The notes below the pieces were generated by a model, which saw only the letters and a list, made by a program, of their open reading frames with translations, did no database searches and was not told the origin of the DNA. Position numbers and translations under genes: made by a program. A stretch of DNA of 64,000 bases from Agapanthus africanus (taxonomy: Eukaryota > Streptophyta > Magnoliopsida > Asparagales > Amaryllidaceae): NCBI GenBank assembly GCA_030015575.1, contig CM057347.1:404768248-404832247 (forward strand), written 5' to 3'. This document shows positions 22,233-34,441 of the stretch, one piece after another (the first letter of the stretch is position 1; every line of letters starts with the position of its first letter).

Positions 22233-22783
22233 AACAATAGAGCCAATTGCTTTTTTGTCGGATCCAAACGATCCCGTTAAGTTGATCTTAGTCTGGAGAT
22301 TAGGCTAACGTATCCGTAACAAGAGTTTAAGTTGATCTTAGCCTTAAATAGAGCTAACGTATCCTTAAACCAAAACACCAAACCCAAATCTAAGAAAATA
22401 CGGATTTGGACTAATCCACGTCCTACGGGCGATGACATAAATTAGTCTCCGTCTACAATCCACGGGCAACCACAAACAAAACAAACACCCACGACACGAA
22501 GTGAAATTCTGGAGAAGGAGAAAGTTGTTACCGCAATGCGGTAGCGTAATTAACTGCAGGGGCTTGCGCCTGCAGGGAAGAGTGTCCCCACAATCAAAAA
22601 CCCCTCAAGCGAAGGGAAATCTGACGAAGTCTGCTACATCGGCCGCATCCGTCTAAACCTCCGATACACGGTGCCATAAATCAACTTGGCATCTTCGGAG
22701 AGGTGGACGGATAAAACCAAATAGCATCTGCCCTGAATCTCAGGCAAGACGTCCCTGTCTTGGCCGCCGTTCGGAGGGGAACA

Positions 22784-23544
22784 GTGTTCATGTCGAGTAC
22801 TGTAAACACAACTTTTCCCCAACAATTACCAAGGAAACGTAAGGACCCCGGCTGTCCTACAATTTCTATTTCTATTGGGGGTAAAAATATTAACCGTGCT
22901 CTACTTGACCTTGGCGCAAGTGTTAACTTGCTTCCTTACTCAGTTTATGAGCAGTTAGGGATCGGAGAGTTAAAGCCCTCAAACACAACTCTCCAGATGG
23001 CCGACCGATCAATCACCAAACCTAGGGGTGAGCTTGAGGATGTGTTAATAAAAGTCGGGGAATTTGTATTCCCTGTGGACTTTATTGTTCTCGATACACA
23101 GCCTGTAGCGAACCCACGGAACCAAATTCCGGTGATTCTCGGTCGACCCTTTTTGGCCACTTCCAATGCTGTAATCAACTGTCATAATGGCTCTATGACC
23201 CTATCCTTCGGGAAGATGTCGATAGAGCTTAACACTTACAAGTTGGGAAGTGTACCCTCCGAACCTTCTGCTCAAGCATGTTCTGTCGAATTAATGGATG
23301 TCGACAGCAGCGAATTTGATCAACTTCATGATACTGATCTAGACTCTTTTCATATGCTGTTATTTGACCCAACCATGTATTATACACATACGGACTCTTC
23401 CATTGAGTTGTCCGGGTCAACATCTAACACTGATTATGAACCTTTCATGGAGTCTGACGATCACCCCGTTTTTTCTGATGAGATTATTCTTCGGGGTATC
23501 GATGAAAGCTTTGAGAAATTTTCGCTGATGAACTCGCATTTTTA
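22784..23544 (+). pseudogene. Protease of Athila-like element E
   Basis: The frame from the end of gag (KKVF) through MSSTVNTTF to the stop at 23543-23545 encodes a retropepsin-like domain: KDPGCPTISISIGG, ALLDLGASVNLLPYSVYEQL with the catalytic D-L-G-A, ADRSITKPRG, PVDFIVLDTQPVA and VILGRPFLATSNAVIN. An acidic linker (SVELMDVDSSEFDQL...) follows. The domain itself looks undamaged, but it is separated from its gag by insertions and there is no downstream reverse transcriptase, so I treat it as a remnant. The ATG at 22760 lies in the solo LTR and is not a real start. Confidence 0.85.
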
Positions 23545-23545
23545 A

Positions 23546-25189
23546 AAGACACGGGTGTTGAGATGAATCAACTCCATGATAAAGAAATTGAACCTCCACC
23601 CCTTCTTCTGGACAATCACGAGAATGCGAGTAATCCATCATCACTATTACTGTGTCATCTCTCCAAATTGAGATGCAATCCTTTTCTTTTACACCACTTA
23701 TCTCTTCCCCACTTCTTCCTGACTCCATACAACATGTTCTTCCACCAACTGGTGCGTTTCACTGATAAATTCTTCGAATGGTTGGTGTTGACTTTTTTCT
23801 TTGCAAAGTTTGGTATTGACCAATAACTTTGACCCCCTCTTATAATTTTAAATGCTTAATATGATTTTACTCAAGTTTGGGGGGGGGGTATTTTGGCTCT
23901 TGAAAGAAAATTTTTACAAAATTACAAGCCAAAAATAAGTTTGGGGGAGAATTTCACTTTCATTATTTCTTGTACCCTTTGATAACTTTTCCTCCCAAGT
24001 CTACAGATTTTGAGATTTAAAAGAGACAACAGTGACGACACTGCTGCAAACAGATTTGGGGGAGGTTTGTGCTTATTTACGCGTTACTTTGCATTATATT
24101 ATATATAAGCACAAAAAAAATTTGATAATGGAAGTTAGAAAGTGACAAATTACATTTGAAAAATAGGAATAGTTTAAGAAAAATAAGAAAATTAGATGTT
24201 TTCTTAAACAAAACTAGTAATAAGTAGTTATGAGCTGTTTTCCCAAGGGTTGGTAAGATGAAGGAAATTACTAATCTGAGAATAAAAATAAGTCTGAAAA
24301 ATAATCCATATTCTTGAGGCCAAACTTTAGAACGTTGATACCCTACTATATGCACTGTCACACATCTTGAAACTTGGGATAGTAGAGGATAACTTGAAAT
24401 GCTCTTGTCTAAATGCTTTAGTATGAAGGAAAATAAAAAAATATAGTGAGGGTGAAGGAAAAATGAACATTGATTTTGTAATTAGCAAGGCAGCATAAAA
24501 AAAATATAGCGAGGGTGCTTTATCACCTAGTGCCTTAGACCAACTGGTTTGGGAGCCACTGCTAAGCCTTAGGTGTTGCGAAACAAGGAATTACGCCTAA
24601 ATATGCAAGCACATTTTGTAATCGGTCGGTTAGTACCTCAAGAAGTATTGACGGTCGCATGAAGAATGTGTGAGCAATTTTATCGATAATATTCACCACC
24701 TATAAAGTACTTTGGAAGATGGACAAGAGTATGATAGCTTGAATTGAATTCTCTAAGTGTAGTGATGTATTTTACACACACGTAGGGGTATATGGTCAAT
24801 ATTTGGAAGAAAGATAGGGAGGAAGACTAAAAGGCGATGTTTTATTGAGAGATGATGTGATTTCTAATATCTTTTTATGACCATTAAGATAGGACTCATA
24901 GCAACTGAAAATCTAGTATAGTTGGAAACTCTTGTTTTCAAGTTCTTTCTTTTATAGTTTTTATCTTTATATGTAACTTTTACTATCTTTCTTTTATTAT
25001 GGGATTTTATGGGTGTAATCCGCTGAAAACCCTCAGGAAACAACACTCCTACTACTAGGGACACCTAGAGGTTTAACGCCTTGTTGCACGTGCTCAGTGC
25101 AATCGTGTTGCCTACGAAAGTGTACTTACCTAGTTCTTCTTCTTTTCTCCTTCTTTTGAATAACTAGTTTGCTCGGGACGATCAAAGAT
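23546..25189 (+). other. 3' non-coding region of element E (no RT or integrase)
   Basis: 1.6 kb of AT-rich sequence between the protease and the PPT. The first ~280 bp may continue the protease frame after a shift (NQLHDKEIEPPPLLLDNHEN). I see none of the motifs of reverse transcriptase, RNase H or integrase. It contains several TTTGGGGG purine-tract-like motifs. Confidence 0.6.
23873..24065 (+). repeat. Three extra polypurine-like motifs in E
   Basis: AAGTTTGGGGGGGGGGTATT (23873-23892), AAGTTTGGGGGAGA (23937-23950) and AGATTTGGGGGAGG (24052-24065) resemble the true PPT at 25190-25204 (AAGTTTGGGGGTATT). Confidence 0.55.
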
Positions 25190-25204
25190 AAGTTTGGGGG
25201 TATT
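25190..25204 (+). other. Polypurine tract of element E
   Basis: AAGTTTGGGGGTATT directly abuts the 3' LTR start TGTTCAG. It would prime plus-strand DNA synthesis. Confidence 0.8.
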
Positions 25205-26619
25205 TGTTCAGTTGATAAAACTGCACTTTTAATATGACATTTTCCTTACTATTTATATATAATAAAAGATATTTATTATAAATATGACACATATAAGGGT
25301 TTATCCGTAAAAATACTATTTTCATGTGTTTATATATTATAATTAACATTATGAAAGAAAATGTAAGCATATAATATCTATGTAATATTTGGTCCATTTA
25401 AATATGCTCACTTTATTAAATATCTTTGACCAATTCTCTTAAAACTATAATATCATGTCAAATGGTTAAGATAATATCTCAATAAAAACAAATTCTACTA
25501 ACATTATTTATTGAGATAATTGTGCAAAAATTATTTCAGGACTGGAATTAAGGAAATCCGAGTTATCGAGATCAAATCTGTCGAAATAGTAAAGTAAATT
25601 GAAGAAATCAATTCTGGTAGAGACGTAGAGAAGATTTTCAGATTTCAGATACCAAAATAGTCTACATGTGCCACCAGAAGAAACCTCAAGAGAAACGAAC
25701 CCACAATCCTCCTAATCCACCGCGGATCCGCGGCCAAACCCACCATTACGCTGCGGTTCTGCCACACTTCTAGGGTAGTTAGGACATGAGATTTTTTCTG
25801 TTGGGATCTTAACCACTGGTTTCTATATTAGGAAACTAGGGTAGTTAGGGCATGAGATTTTTTCTGTTGGGATCTTAACCACTGGTTTCCATATTAGGAA
25901 ACTAGGGTTCTGACTCTGGGACTATAAATAAGGACCGAGAGCCTCTTAGAAAAATCATCAAGCCGACGAGATCACGAAGTCTAAGACGGCTCACGTATCC
26001 AGGCTGATCATCAACTGTTCATCTACCTCCTTAGAAGAGATCGAGAAGCAAACTAGGTTTTTGTAATCATTTTCTAAAGGAACAAAGTGTAATTGATCAA
26101 GTTGATTAATAAAGGTAGTTTTATTCTATTGCAATTTATTTTCTTCATGATTTCTATCTTTTCTTTTCCCAACATGCGCGAGTAATTCTCCGCTTGTTAG
26201 GGTTCGTAGGATTAGGGTAGATTAATGGATGATGAAGATCCTTAAACTGTTTTTACGTCCTATAAAGTTTATAAACTTTACCAAAAGAATAGTTAACATC
26301 CTAATCGGGCGCGCTATCAATTCATTGATAGTCACGACCACGATTAGAGATTAGATTAACAATTGCTTTGGTAAAGGCTAAACATGAACGGAGATCTATG
26401 TCAAGATAGGGGTTAAGAGTGGAAACCCTATTCCCTCCAGAAACCCTAATCTACATGCATCACTGTCGATCTAGTTTTAAATCTATTAAAAGATAAAAAG
26501 AGTAATCTTTATATAATCATCCATGACTACTAAATCTTAAAAAAACTACAAGCCCCTTTCTATTATAAAACCTACATCCGTAGTTAATCTAGATCTATAT
26601 TTTGCATCCATGTTTAACG
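25205..26619 (+). repeat. 3' LTR of element E, segment 1
   Basis: It starts TGTTCAGTTGATAAAACTG and matches 5115-6604 of the 5' LTR, with two instead of three 66-bp repeats and a TATA box at 25923-25931. It is interrupted by copia-2 in the target TAACG (26615-26619). Confidence 0.9.
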
Positions 26620-28750
26620 TGTAAGTGCACGGCGGCGCCCCGGCCGTCAATCCGACGTCGGAATGCGGAAACGGTGATAAACTTTAATTTTTGCGGACTT
26701 AGCAAACCGGCACCACCGCGCACTAAACCCCGGATCGTGCCATTAAACTAGTCTAGGCTAACAAGAGGATGGGTTAGAGATATACCGACTGATCCGAGTC
26801 CTCCGGTCTTCATCTCCACTCCGATCTCCTCGCGGGATCTCCGTCCGTCTCCTCCTCGTCGGAAAGGGCACCACAAAGCCGGGTACTTATACGGGCTCCC
26901 ACCTCAATACCGAGGCAACTCGGGCGCGAAGTAGGCTAGCCGACGCGTCCAAGATATGCTGTAGGAAGTGTAGTGTAGAATCGTAGTCTCTTTTGGGGTG
27001 GTTGCCATTTGAAGATGATGGAGGAAACATGATAAGAAAAATGGTGCTTGCATTTTTCTTAACATGAAAAAATGAGATCAAAAATCCTACTCTCTCAAAG
27101 ATGAAGCTCTCTTCTTCTTCTTTTCTTCTTTTCTCTTTTCTAATGAAAACTCTCATACTTAGAAAATGGTGGAGCAAAGATTATGAAGCATGAAGGGAGG
27201 TGAGTGTAGGAGAAAAGCAAGGGTGACCACAAACAAACATAATGATCACAAAACTCACATCCAAATCAAATCCTTTCTCTTCACAATAAATGCATCATGG
27301 ATGAAAGATATCATAATCAATACTTTTGCAATAAAACCCTCCACAAAGTGTTATTTGCAAACTTGCAAATATCCCCCTCCATCGGAAAAGTCCGGCCGAG
27401 AAAGAACAAAGGAAAACCGGCCGGAACGGAATGCAAACTGGCAACTCCAGAAAACTGGTCCCGTAATAAATCACAGGAAAACCCCGATACTGTGCATACA
27501 CACCCGCATCTGTATTCCGTCCGGATACAAATGCAATGAGACAAAATCTACACCGTCTAATACTAGGATCCGGCTTAAGCCAAAGCCGGCTAGTAAAAAC
27601 CGTCCGATTACGATCCGTGCAATACCGCACGTATCTGATCGAACCCTGCCATATCTCCATACGGCCTCTACAGCGTTTCGCCCGAAAGCTGAGTAACTGA
27701 AAGTGTGGTGGACTCTAAAGACTCGTCAATACTATGGCTGTGGATTTAACCACTAGCACGTCAGAGGTATAAGCCAATACGTAACGGGCCACCAGCTATT
27801 GACCAAAAGGGACGTCGATGAGCGAACTCATCCTGACACCCTACTGAGCCTGTCAGTGACAATATCCGTACAGTCCGGTCCGTTCGTCTATGAGCATCGC
27901 ATGTCGGGCCTAGGGGGTGGGTAAAAGTCAGACCCCCAAAAGCGGTACAAGTCGTGTCGGAGTGTAGCCCAGAACACCCGGAGATGCTACTGGAATACCT
28001 ACCAGTAAATCTCCTGCCTTGGCCAAGGACTTCGTGTAATGGCTCTCCTAGACACAGTGCGACCTCACCCCCAATACCGGGAGAGACGAACCCCCGAAGG
28101 TCCGCTCACTGCCTCCATGTGGCTCGGGACTGTACCCAACTAAAACCTGTTTGCACGACTCCTTTGAGCCGTGGTAGGGTAGTAATCAAAGCACAGTGGG
28201 AACTCACACGAGACAAATGACGATCCCCAGGTCGATGAACTAACCTGTACACATGTCACCTGGGAACTGCTATCTGACGTCAGGTATAAGACCAACTAGC
28301 ATGTTCCCGGCGAGTCCTGTCCGGTGTACTCATAACCCAATGAGCACCTGTATACATCTTAGGTGAACCAACTGACACCAGTGGCTTGCGAGACTGGCCA
28401 CCGCCCCTTGTCGGGGTCTCGACTGTATACACTAGTCTACTCTGGAGAATCGATGCCCTGTCTCGAAACTCCCACGACTAGGGACCTTTTAAGGATATGC
28501 TTGTAGACCCCAGCTCTCACGTATATGATCGCCCTCATACTGCTGGTCGTCAAGCAAGAATCCTAGGGGCTCTATCAACGTGCAATAGCGACCTGTCAGG
28601 TCACCTAAAGCAGTACACGATGATAAAGGTAAACCAGATAGCAAACTATCATCTCGAGTAAGACTGTCGTACCGGGATAGGTCCTCCCTCAATCATTGCA
28701 ATCACGTGCCTGTGATCCAATAATTGACTCTGAGGGCACTATCTCCAACA
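26620..28750 (-). repeat. 3' LTR of copia-2
   Basis: 2131 bp; TGTTGGAGATAG...GCACTTACA on the - strand. ORFs of up to 168 codons occur in both orientations and are copied in the other LTR. They have no recognisable motifs and I treat them as chance. Confidence 0.92.
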
Positions 28751-28765
28751 ATCTCCCACTTGCAC
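28751..28765 (-). other. Polypurine tract of copia-2
   Basis: GTGCAAGTGGGAGAT on the - strand, identical to that of C and copia-3. Confidence 0.85.
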
Positions 28766-31200
28766 TCAAGGCTAATTATTGCGATGTCGCATACTCACAG
28801 CCGGTGTGATACCGAACACCCAACTCCTCTACTAGTCAGTCGCACAAAGCCTGTTTGCGAAACTATTGCGTTCGAGGAATAGCCTCAGCGAATGGATCCG
28901 CTCTGAAGTTTCTTTCTATGTCTCTCTATATCTCAAGTTCGCGGAGAAAGCCATCTCCCGAAATGAGCAATACCCGTCTTAGAATGTCTGGATGTCTGAT
29001 GGGGCCGAGCTCATAAATGAACTCCAAATCCTAAACTTCTTAGACTGTATCGTCAACTGAACTTAATCAGTATCCTGCGCCATGCCTCCCTCAGTATTGC
29101 CTTGGATCACCTGTCCAAAATACTGCCCCTCGTCAGAGGGAAAACTATAACTCTGACAACCTCCTTGTCGTCCAGGTCACCTTGGAAGCCTGGAATGATA
29201 ACTGTCTCCCAAATGAGGCTGTCGTTATCATATCCCTAGAACATCCTCTTATGTTCTAAAACTGCTTCCGACTGTTTCTCCAGGATTGGAACAATATCAA
29301 CTTATTGCATCTAGTGCAAGAACAACATCTGGTGTGGTACTTGACATCTCATGATTGACTCAATTGTCTAAGCAAGTGATCTACCAATCATGCATATCCC
29401 TCTCTACTTTAGTCTATAAGACACCTTTTGAGAGGGTGACTCCATTACCTGCAGGTATACTACCGTGCCAAGAGTCGTCCATTCTAAATACTCTTAGAAT
29501 GCTGTCAACGTACCCTGATTGGGAAACCACCCAAATCTAGATCTAAAACCATGGATCTAGTAACCAGTATGTCTGATATAATGTCCAAGTCCCTTGTGGA
29601 GAAACCACTGTGTGATGACCAAAGTATAACCGATCGTAGCATAGGAATATCACTTCCTACTACCTTCTCAACAGATCCATCCCCTATTCTGATCACGTCA
29701 AACCTATGACTGTCACATCAGAAATAGATGATCTAACTCCGCTATATCTGCTTTAGTCTATAAATAGACATAAGCCTGATGTCCACCAATGCTTCCGCTG
29801 CTCCCACTGACTACGAAAACCCTCTGGCAGAGTCATATAGACGTGCACTTCTAAAGCAAGTTTAGAACGACGCTATACTCATCCTCCTGCCGGGTCTCGC
29901 AGCCTGGAACAACAACAATGGCAAGTCTGGGTAAACAAGAACTTCCCTGTCACCATCCTTGAGGCTACCGGAGTACCTCTCGGGTGCCTGAAGTTACCCA
30001 CCTTATCTGCGGAGTGGCCAATGGAATGTCAAATCAGATTGAATCTTTAGGTTCCTTATCAAATCTTCAGTAATCGTTTGCGGTTCTGGAATCACTTCCA
30101 GTTCTACCATACTCCCACTACTGTTTTCTGAAAAAATCCATTTTTAATAAAACTGTGGCGAGTCTAGAACAATATCGCTATTGTTCATCCAGATGGTAGA
30201 AAATCAACCCTCGTCATAGCCTGGGTCAACCCACAAACAGCCATTACAGAAACGTGCCTTGAGTTATCCAGAGTCTGGTTTTAATCATAAGCCGGACAAC
30301 TCCCCGTATCTTAACAATGTTAAGATATGAACTGTACTATATTCAATATAGAACCAGAGGCACTGATTTAATTGAACCAGATTCAAATCATGCAGCTGTC
30401 TCCAGTGCATGTCAACTAAATGGAGAGAGGCCGATCAGCGTTACTCAACTTAGGAATGCTTCCAATTATGAGTAATCTGAAAGAGAAGTAATTTCTCTTT
30501 ATCATTACTATCAACTGAATACCATACACAAGTATCTACATCTTCGATCACTTTGAAGAATCCCGATACTTGCTACACCTGGTTCTCTACTCTATTCAAA
30601 TACCTATAACTCCTCAAAACTTAGACCCTGTGTTTCTACGAAACACATGTCTAAGAACTAGAGAAGTTAAAAGTAAACAGAATATAGTATGAGGACCAAC
30701 CTCTCTGTCCTAATGGACACTGGACAACATAAAATACTCTGTATAAGTCCGCCGAGTCTAACAACTCTTTCACTGTGTGTCGTAGGTTGAAAACTGTACT
30801 TATGGTTAAGAAGAATTACACCGCTGTTTAATGCTCCTTACCTAACCATCTACTGATATAGGTAAATGTCATCGACATAATATCAAAAGGTATATCTCAC
30901 TCTATGAAAATAGACGTACAGATATATTAATTTGAAATTGGTGCACAACAGCGGATATTCAAAACCAAACATTTGCCGACCGGCAAACAGCCCAGATGAT
31001 CTCCTCAAATATCACCGATTACAACGAATCCCGATATAATGAGGATGATCACCCAATTCCCAATAACTGACTCCCACTCATCATCTATAAAGCCATACAG
31101 ATGTGAGAATCATACCTGGTAAATACATACCCTGGAGTAAGTATCTAATCAGGAAATCAGTTTTCTTTTAACAGTACACAGTGAACAGAAACATTAAAAT
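28766..31200 (-). pseudogene. Heavily degraded pol of copia-2
   Basis: No long frame survives, but blocks align in order with the copia-3 pol. These are the RNase H end (about 28900-29000), the reverse transcriptase region around 29790-29860 ('cctctggcagagtcatatagacgtgc' on + matches the copia-3 segment at 40144), and integrase around 30150-30500. Many indels and stops are present. It cannot supply enzymes. Confidence 0.65.
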
Positions 31201-31274
31201 GTTTCGATGGGGTATCCTGATATTCCTAGTAATGCCTCTACCATTATCCAAATTCACAACTATAACCGTATAAT

Positions 31275-32016
31275 TCTTTGCCATCTCTCCAAATCCCTTT
31301 ATATGTCTTTAGTCGTTACCTTCTGCACACCCTTTAGGCCAAATGGTTTTCTTCCTTCCCTACCGTTCGGCACCAGCCTATGGTTTGGAAGAAGACTATC
31401 CAATAAGCATAATGGGTGTACTGTCCTAGTCCTAGGAGCACTCGCAATGCGAGAGAAGGTGAAGATAAAAGACAACCGAATAAACCTTATTCCTATTTCT
31501 CCTGAACCAGAATCCATCCCCGAACTGGAACAAGTTCCTTTCGAGTTCGTATATAACCATACGATGGAGTATCCAATAAACTGTGGATCTTCGTAGTGAT
31601 ACGGAGTGTCTTGGAGAAATACAAAGGTGATTTAGGATTGGCGAAGAAATACTTGGTTTGGTCGTGAATATCAGTCGCAATTTACTTTGCCCTCTTACTA
31701 ATCCCTTTATTTTGTCTGAACTTAATACCTTCTGTACACCGTTTAGGCTAACTGGTTTTCTTCATTCCCTACCGGTCGGCACCAGCCTATGGTTTGGAAG
31801 AAGACTATCCAATTTGCGTAATAGGTGTACTACTCCTAAACCAAGGAGTGCTCGCAATCTGAGAGAAGGTGAAAAGAAAAGACAACTGAATAATCCTATC
31901 CGCTTTCTCCAGAACCAGAAACCATCCTCGAAGTCCTTCGAGTTCGTATATAACCATATGATGGTTTTGTCCAATGGAAGTGGACGTTCGTAGTAATACG
32001 GGGTGTCCTGGAGAAA
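31275..32016. repeat. Direct duplication in copia-2 (about 340 bp, offset about 410 bp)
   Basis: 31275-31619 and 31684-32016 are similar throughout (shared 'accagcctatggtttggaag', 'gagttcgtatataaccata', 'tcttgg/tcctgg agaaa'). Small ORFs on the - strand lie in both. I do not recognise any family. The block is not seen in C or copia-3 and replaces the expected protease N-terminal region. Confidence 0.65.
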
Positions 32017-32433
32017 AGGGTAAAAGTAGGAGTGGCAATGAGGTCTGCGACTCTGACAATCCAAAAGCCAGTGTTAAGTAAGGTTCTGTCAACTTGGTCA
32101 CTGAGTCATAGTCTAGGGTCGGGTCAATGGTCGCTGCCAGAGAGAGAGAGAGAGAAAAGAAACACTCAGCGTGCATTCTATCCTAGATCAGAATGGTTAT
32201 CCCTTTATCTAATCCGGAAACCTCCCACTGTACCTCAAACTCTCCTCCAAACCTGAAAGAAGAATTAGTCGGGGTCACCCGAGGAGTAAACCAACTCATC
32301 AGTGGGAATCGGGATCCAACTCTCATCGCATGATAACGTGACGGAATCCGCTCACGGTATCACACTCCAGAAGGTATGCGCATATCTGGCAAGTTTCAGT
32401 TCTTTTGAAACTCCCGATGTGGATTTTTACCCC

Positions 32434-32657
32434 ATGCTCTTATGACCTTGACTATGGCCAACAAATCATAAGTCACATGTCAAGTTCTACCCGTCATTAT
32501 CCAGGTTGATTTGAACCCACCCGTACAAGCCCTTGACTAGGGCCAACAAGGCTATACGACTGTCCCAAACCAACGCATCTATCTATGCTGCATATGAATA
32601 ACCAACAGCTACCAAACACTGTGCCTTGACTATGGCCAACAAACACAGCTTGAATAC
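32434..32657 (-). ncRNA. Triple stem-loop cluster in the leader of copia-2
   Basis: Cores CCTTGACTATGGCCAACAAA at 32446-32465 and 32624-32643, with the variant TAGGG at 32531-32549. Flanks pair: TTATGA 32440-32445 with TCATAA 32466-32471; AGC 32528-32530 with GCT 32551-32553; CTGTG 32619-32623 with CACAG 32644-32648. The stems differ from those of copia-3 but still pair. Confidence 0.65.
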
Positions 32658-32784
32658 TATTGACTATCCATATGAAACGACGGAGGGTTACGAATGGTTT
32701 CTGGCGAAAACCTTTAACGTAATGAACTTGATATCGTTGAAGGAACGGATAGCTTTTTAGAAAATATAGTGACGAAAACCTTCA

Positions 32785-33010
32785 CTAAAGAGGTCACTCC
32801 TGGTGAAGGGATCTCGGCTCTTTCCCCGTAGAATGGGGTGCAGGATATTCCAAATAAATACCACGATGCAAAGCAAAAGTAATCGGCTATAGTGAAGTTA
32901 ATGCCCTGACGCAAACTTCTGTCCAAGGGGTCACTCCCGGTGAAGGGATCTCGGCCCTTGCCTCGTCGACTGAGGAGCAGGATATTCCAAATGAATACCA
33001 CGATGCAAAA
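32785..33010 (-). repeat. Duplicated leader block of copia-2
   Basis: TCACTCCTGGTGAAGGGATC at 32794-32813 and TCACTCCCGGTGAAGGGATC at 32931-32950, each followed by a related stretch of about 70 bp ending in a GCAAA(G/A)CAAAA motif. Confidence 0.6.
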
Positions 33011-34146
33011 CAAAATTGAACGTCCTTGCAATAACAGCTTTTTGAAAAGTGTTCCAACAACATCAGAATAGGTTTGTTTAACTTGCATTGATCCGAATCA
33101 ACGCAGTCCCATCAATTGATCACACCACAAAGAACGAAAATATACTGACGTACGTATATGCCATCCGCATTCGCCACTGGGTCCCGTCATCACCCGTTAG
33201 GTTAGCTTACTAACGACAGAGCGGGGACTGGACTAGCGCGGATGAAAAACATATACAACATCTACTAATATTTATACCAATATATTATATTTCGCTCAAG
33301 GCGTGAAAAGAAATGCAACATCACAGAAATGTACAGCATCACAGAACAATACAGATATCTGGGATCCCCGGGTTTCACAGAGCCACTACTGAAACCCGAC
33401 GTTCCCCTGGTCGTGTGGATAACCTGCGCAATAAAATCCTAGACCCCTACGGGCGCGGCAAGTCACCCGCCAAAACCTGAAGCGAGGCAGCCCCCTTCAG
33501 CACCGTGAATGGACCACCCAGCACTTCACGGAATCCGGTAACTTGGGCACCCCTCCTGGGTCAACCTGTACCCCCTACGAGTGCGGCGAATAGCCCGCCA
33601 ATTCCAGACTGAAGCCCCTCCGTCTCAATGCCCTGAGATGCGGGCCCGTTGCCCTCTAGAACCCGGCTATCCGTGCACCCCTCCGCGGGGTAACCCTAGT
33701 ACAGAAAGTAAAATATACATACACCGGGTACATCGACCGCAACCAGGTCGTGCCCCAAAAGAATAATACAAACAGGCAGTGACGGCAGTCCACATGTCGG
33801 ACACTCGCCCCGCAACAACAAATGTACATAATACAACCACAACTGTACTAGCATTGCATCCAGGCTATCCCCACGACCGATTCGCAACATCACAGCATAA
33901 ACATAGAACATCAACGTGAAAGTCACGTTCGCAAATCCGTCTAACCGGGCTATAGCAGTTAGACAGGATTTACCGATCGAGTGACATTCACGGTCGCAGA
34001 TATAATGTAAATACTGTGAAAAATGTGTTTAAAATATCCGATCGATCAAAAATTAACAAGTGGGCCCCCAATCAAAACTGTAGCACTCACAGAAATCCTG
34101 GGCCCAATTTTAATATTCCAAAACCCATATTTTAAGCCCAGAAGGC

Positions 34147-34265
34147 CTCTGTAAAAAATTGATGAAGTGATCTCCACAGTGTGCGGCGGAAGGGCGGCGG
34201 GAAGGGGATTTTCGCGGCGGTTCCGCGCTCCCACTGTGGAGTTACTTCGTCGAATTTTTACAGAG
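34147..34265 (-). ncRNA. Long hairpin near the PBS of copia-2
   Basis: Arms 34147-34181 and 34232-34265 (CTCTGTAAAAA... and ...TTTTTACAGAG) pair over about 34 bases with few mismatches. The loop is GC-rich and includes GCGGCGGTTCCGCGC. It occupies the same place as the GC-rich hairpin of C and copia-3 but has a different sequence. Confidence 0.65.
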
Positions 34266-34427
34266 CTCTTAGATTTTCCAGTACATCAATATTTTACAAC
34301 CTGAAAAATTTTTAGACTTCAAAAAATTTCAACAGAAACTGATGTGAAGGAAAAATACGGTTTTTGGAATTTTGGTCGATCGGAACTGAAAAACACATCA
34401 AACGAAGCTAGACGAAGTTAATGGCGA

Positions 34428-34440
34428 GGCTTTGATACCA
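34428..34440 (-). other. PBS of copia-2
   Basis: TGGTATCAAAGCC on the - strand, one base after the LTR. It is an initiator tRNA-Met type site with one change from the C and copia-3 site. Confidence 0.85.
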
Positions 34441-34441
34441 C

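Larger units (their letters stand above)
20387..22783 (+). mobile_element. Solo LTR of a Tat-like element (F-related)
   Basis: It is 2397 bp, starts TGTTTATCCCC and ends GGAGGGGAACA, flanked by the direct duplication GTGTT (20382-20386 and 22784-22788). Removing it and one GTGTT restores a continuous gag-protease frame of E. There is no internal region, so it arose by LTR-LTR recombination or as an isolated LTR. Its last ~650 bp resemble the F 5' LTR. It contains a TATA box, GC-rich cassettes with ACACGTGTC, a 60-bp hairpin repeat (21606-21862) and a second repeat at 22091-22232. Confidence 0.9.
32017..34427 (-). other. Leader of copia-2
   Basis: No gag-like frame. It shares ordered non-coding landmarks with C and copia-3: a purine-rich 'gagagagagag' tract near 32140, the triple stem-loop cluster (32434-32657), the duplicated block (32785-33010), a CGTTAG...CTAACG hairpin near 33195-33217 and the near-PBS hairpin (34147-34265). 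Confidence 0.6.

Noticed and set aside
22760-22789. ATG at 22760 as start of the protease ORF
   Set aside because: It lies inside the solo LTR. The native frame comes from upstream gag at 20300-20386.
23546-25189. Envelope-like gene of an Athila element
   Set aside because: Some Athila elements carry one here, but I see no long frame, signal peptide or transmembrane pattern.
27190-27696. 168-codon + strand frame, duplicated at 35012-35518
   Set aside because: It lies antisense inside both LTRs of copia-2. The duplication is explained by the LTR pair, and the protein has no recognisable motif.
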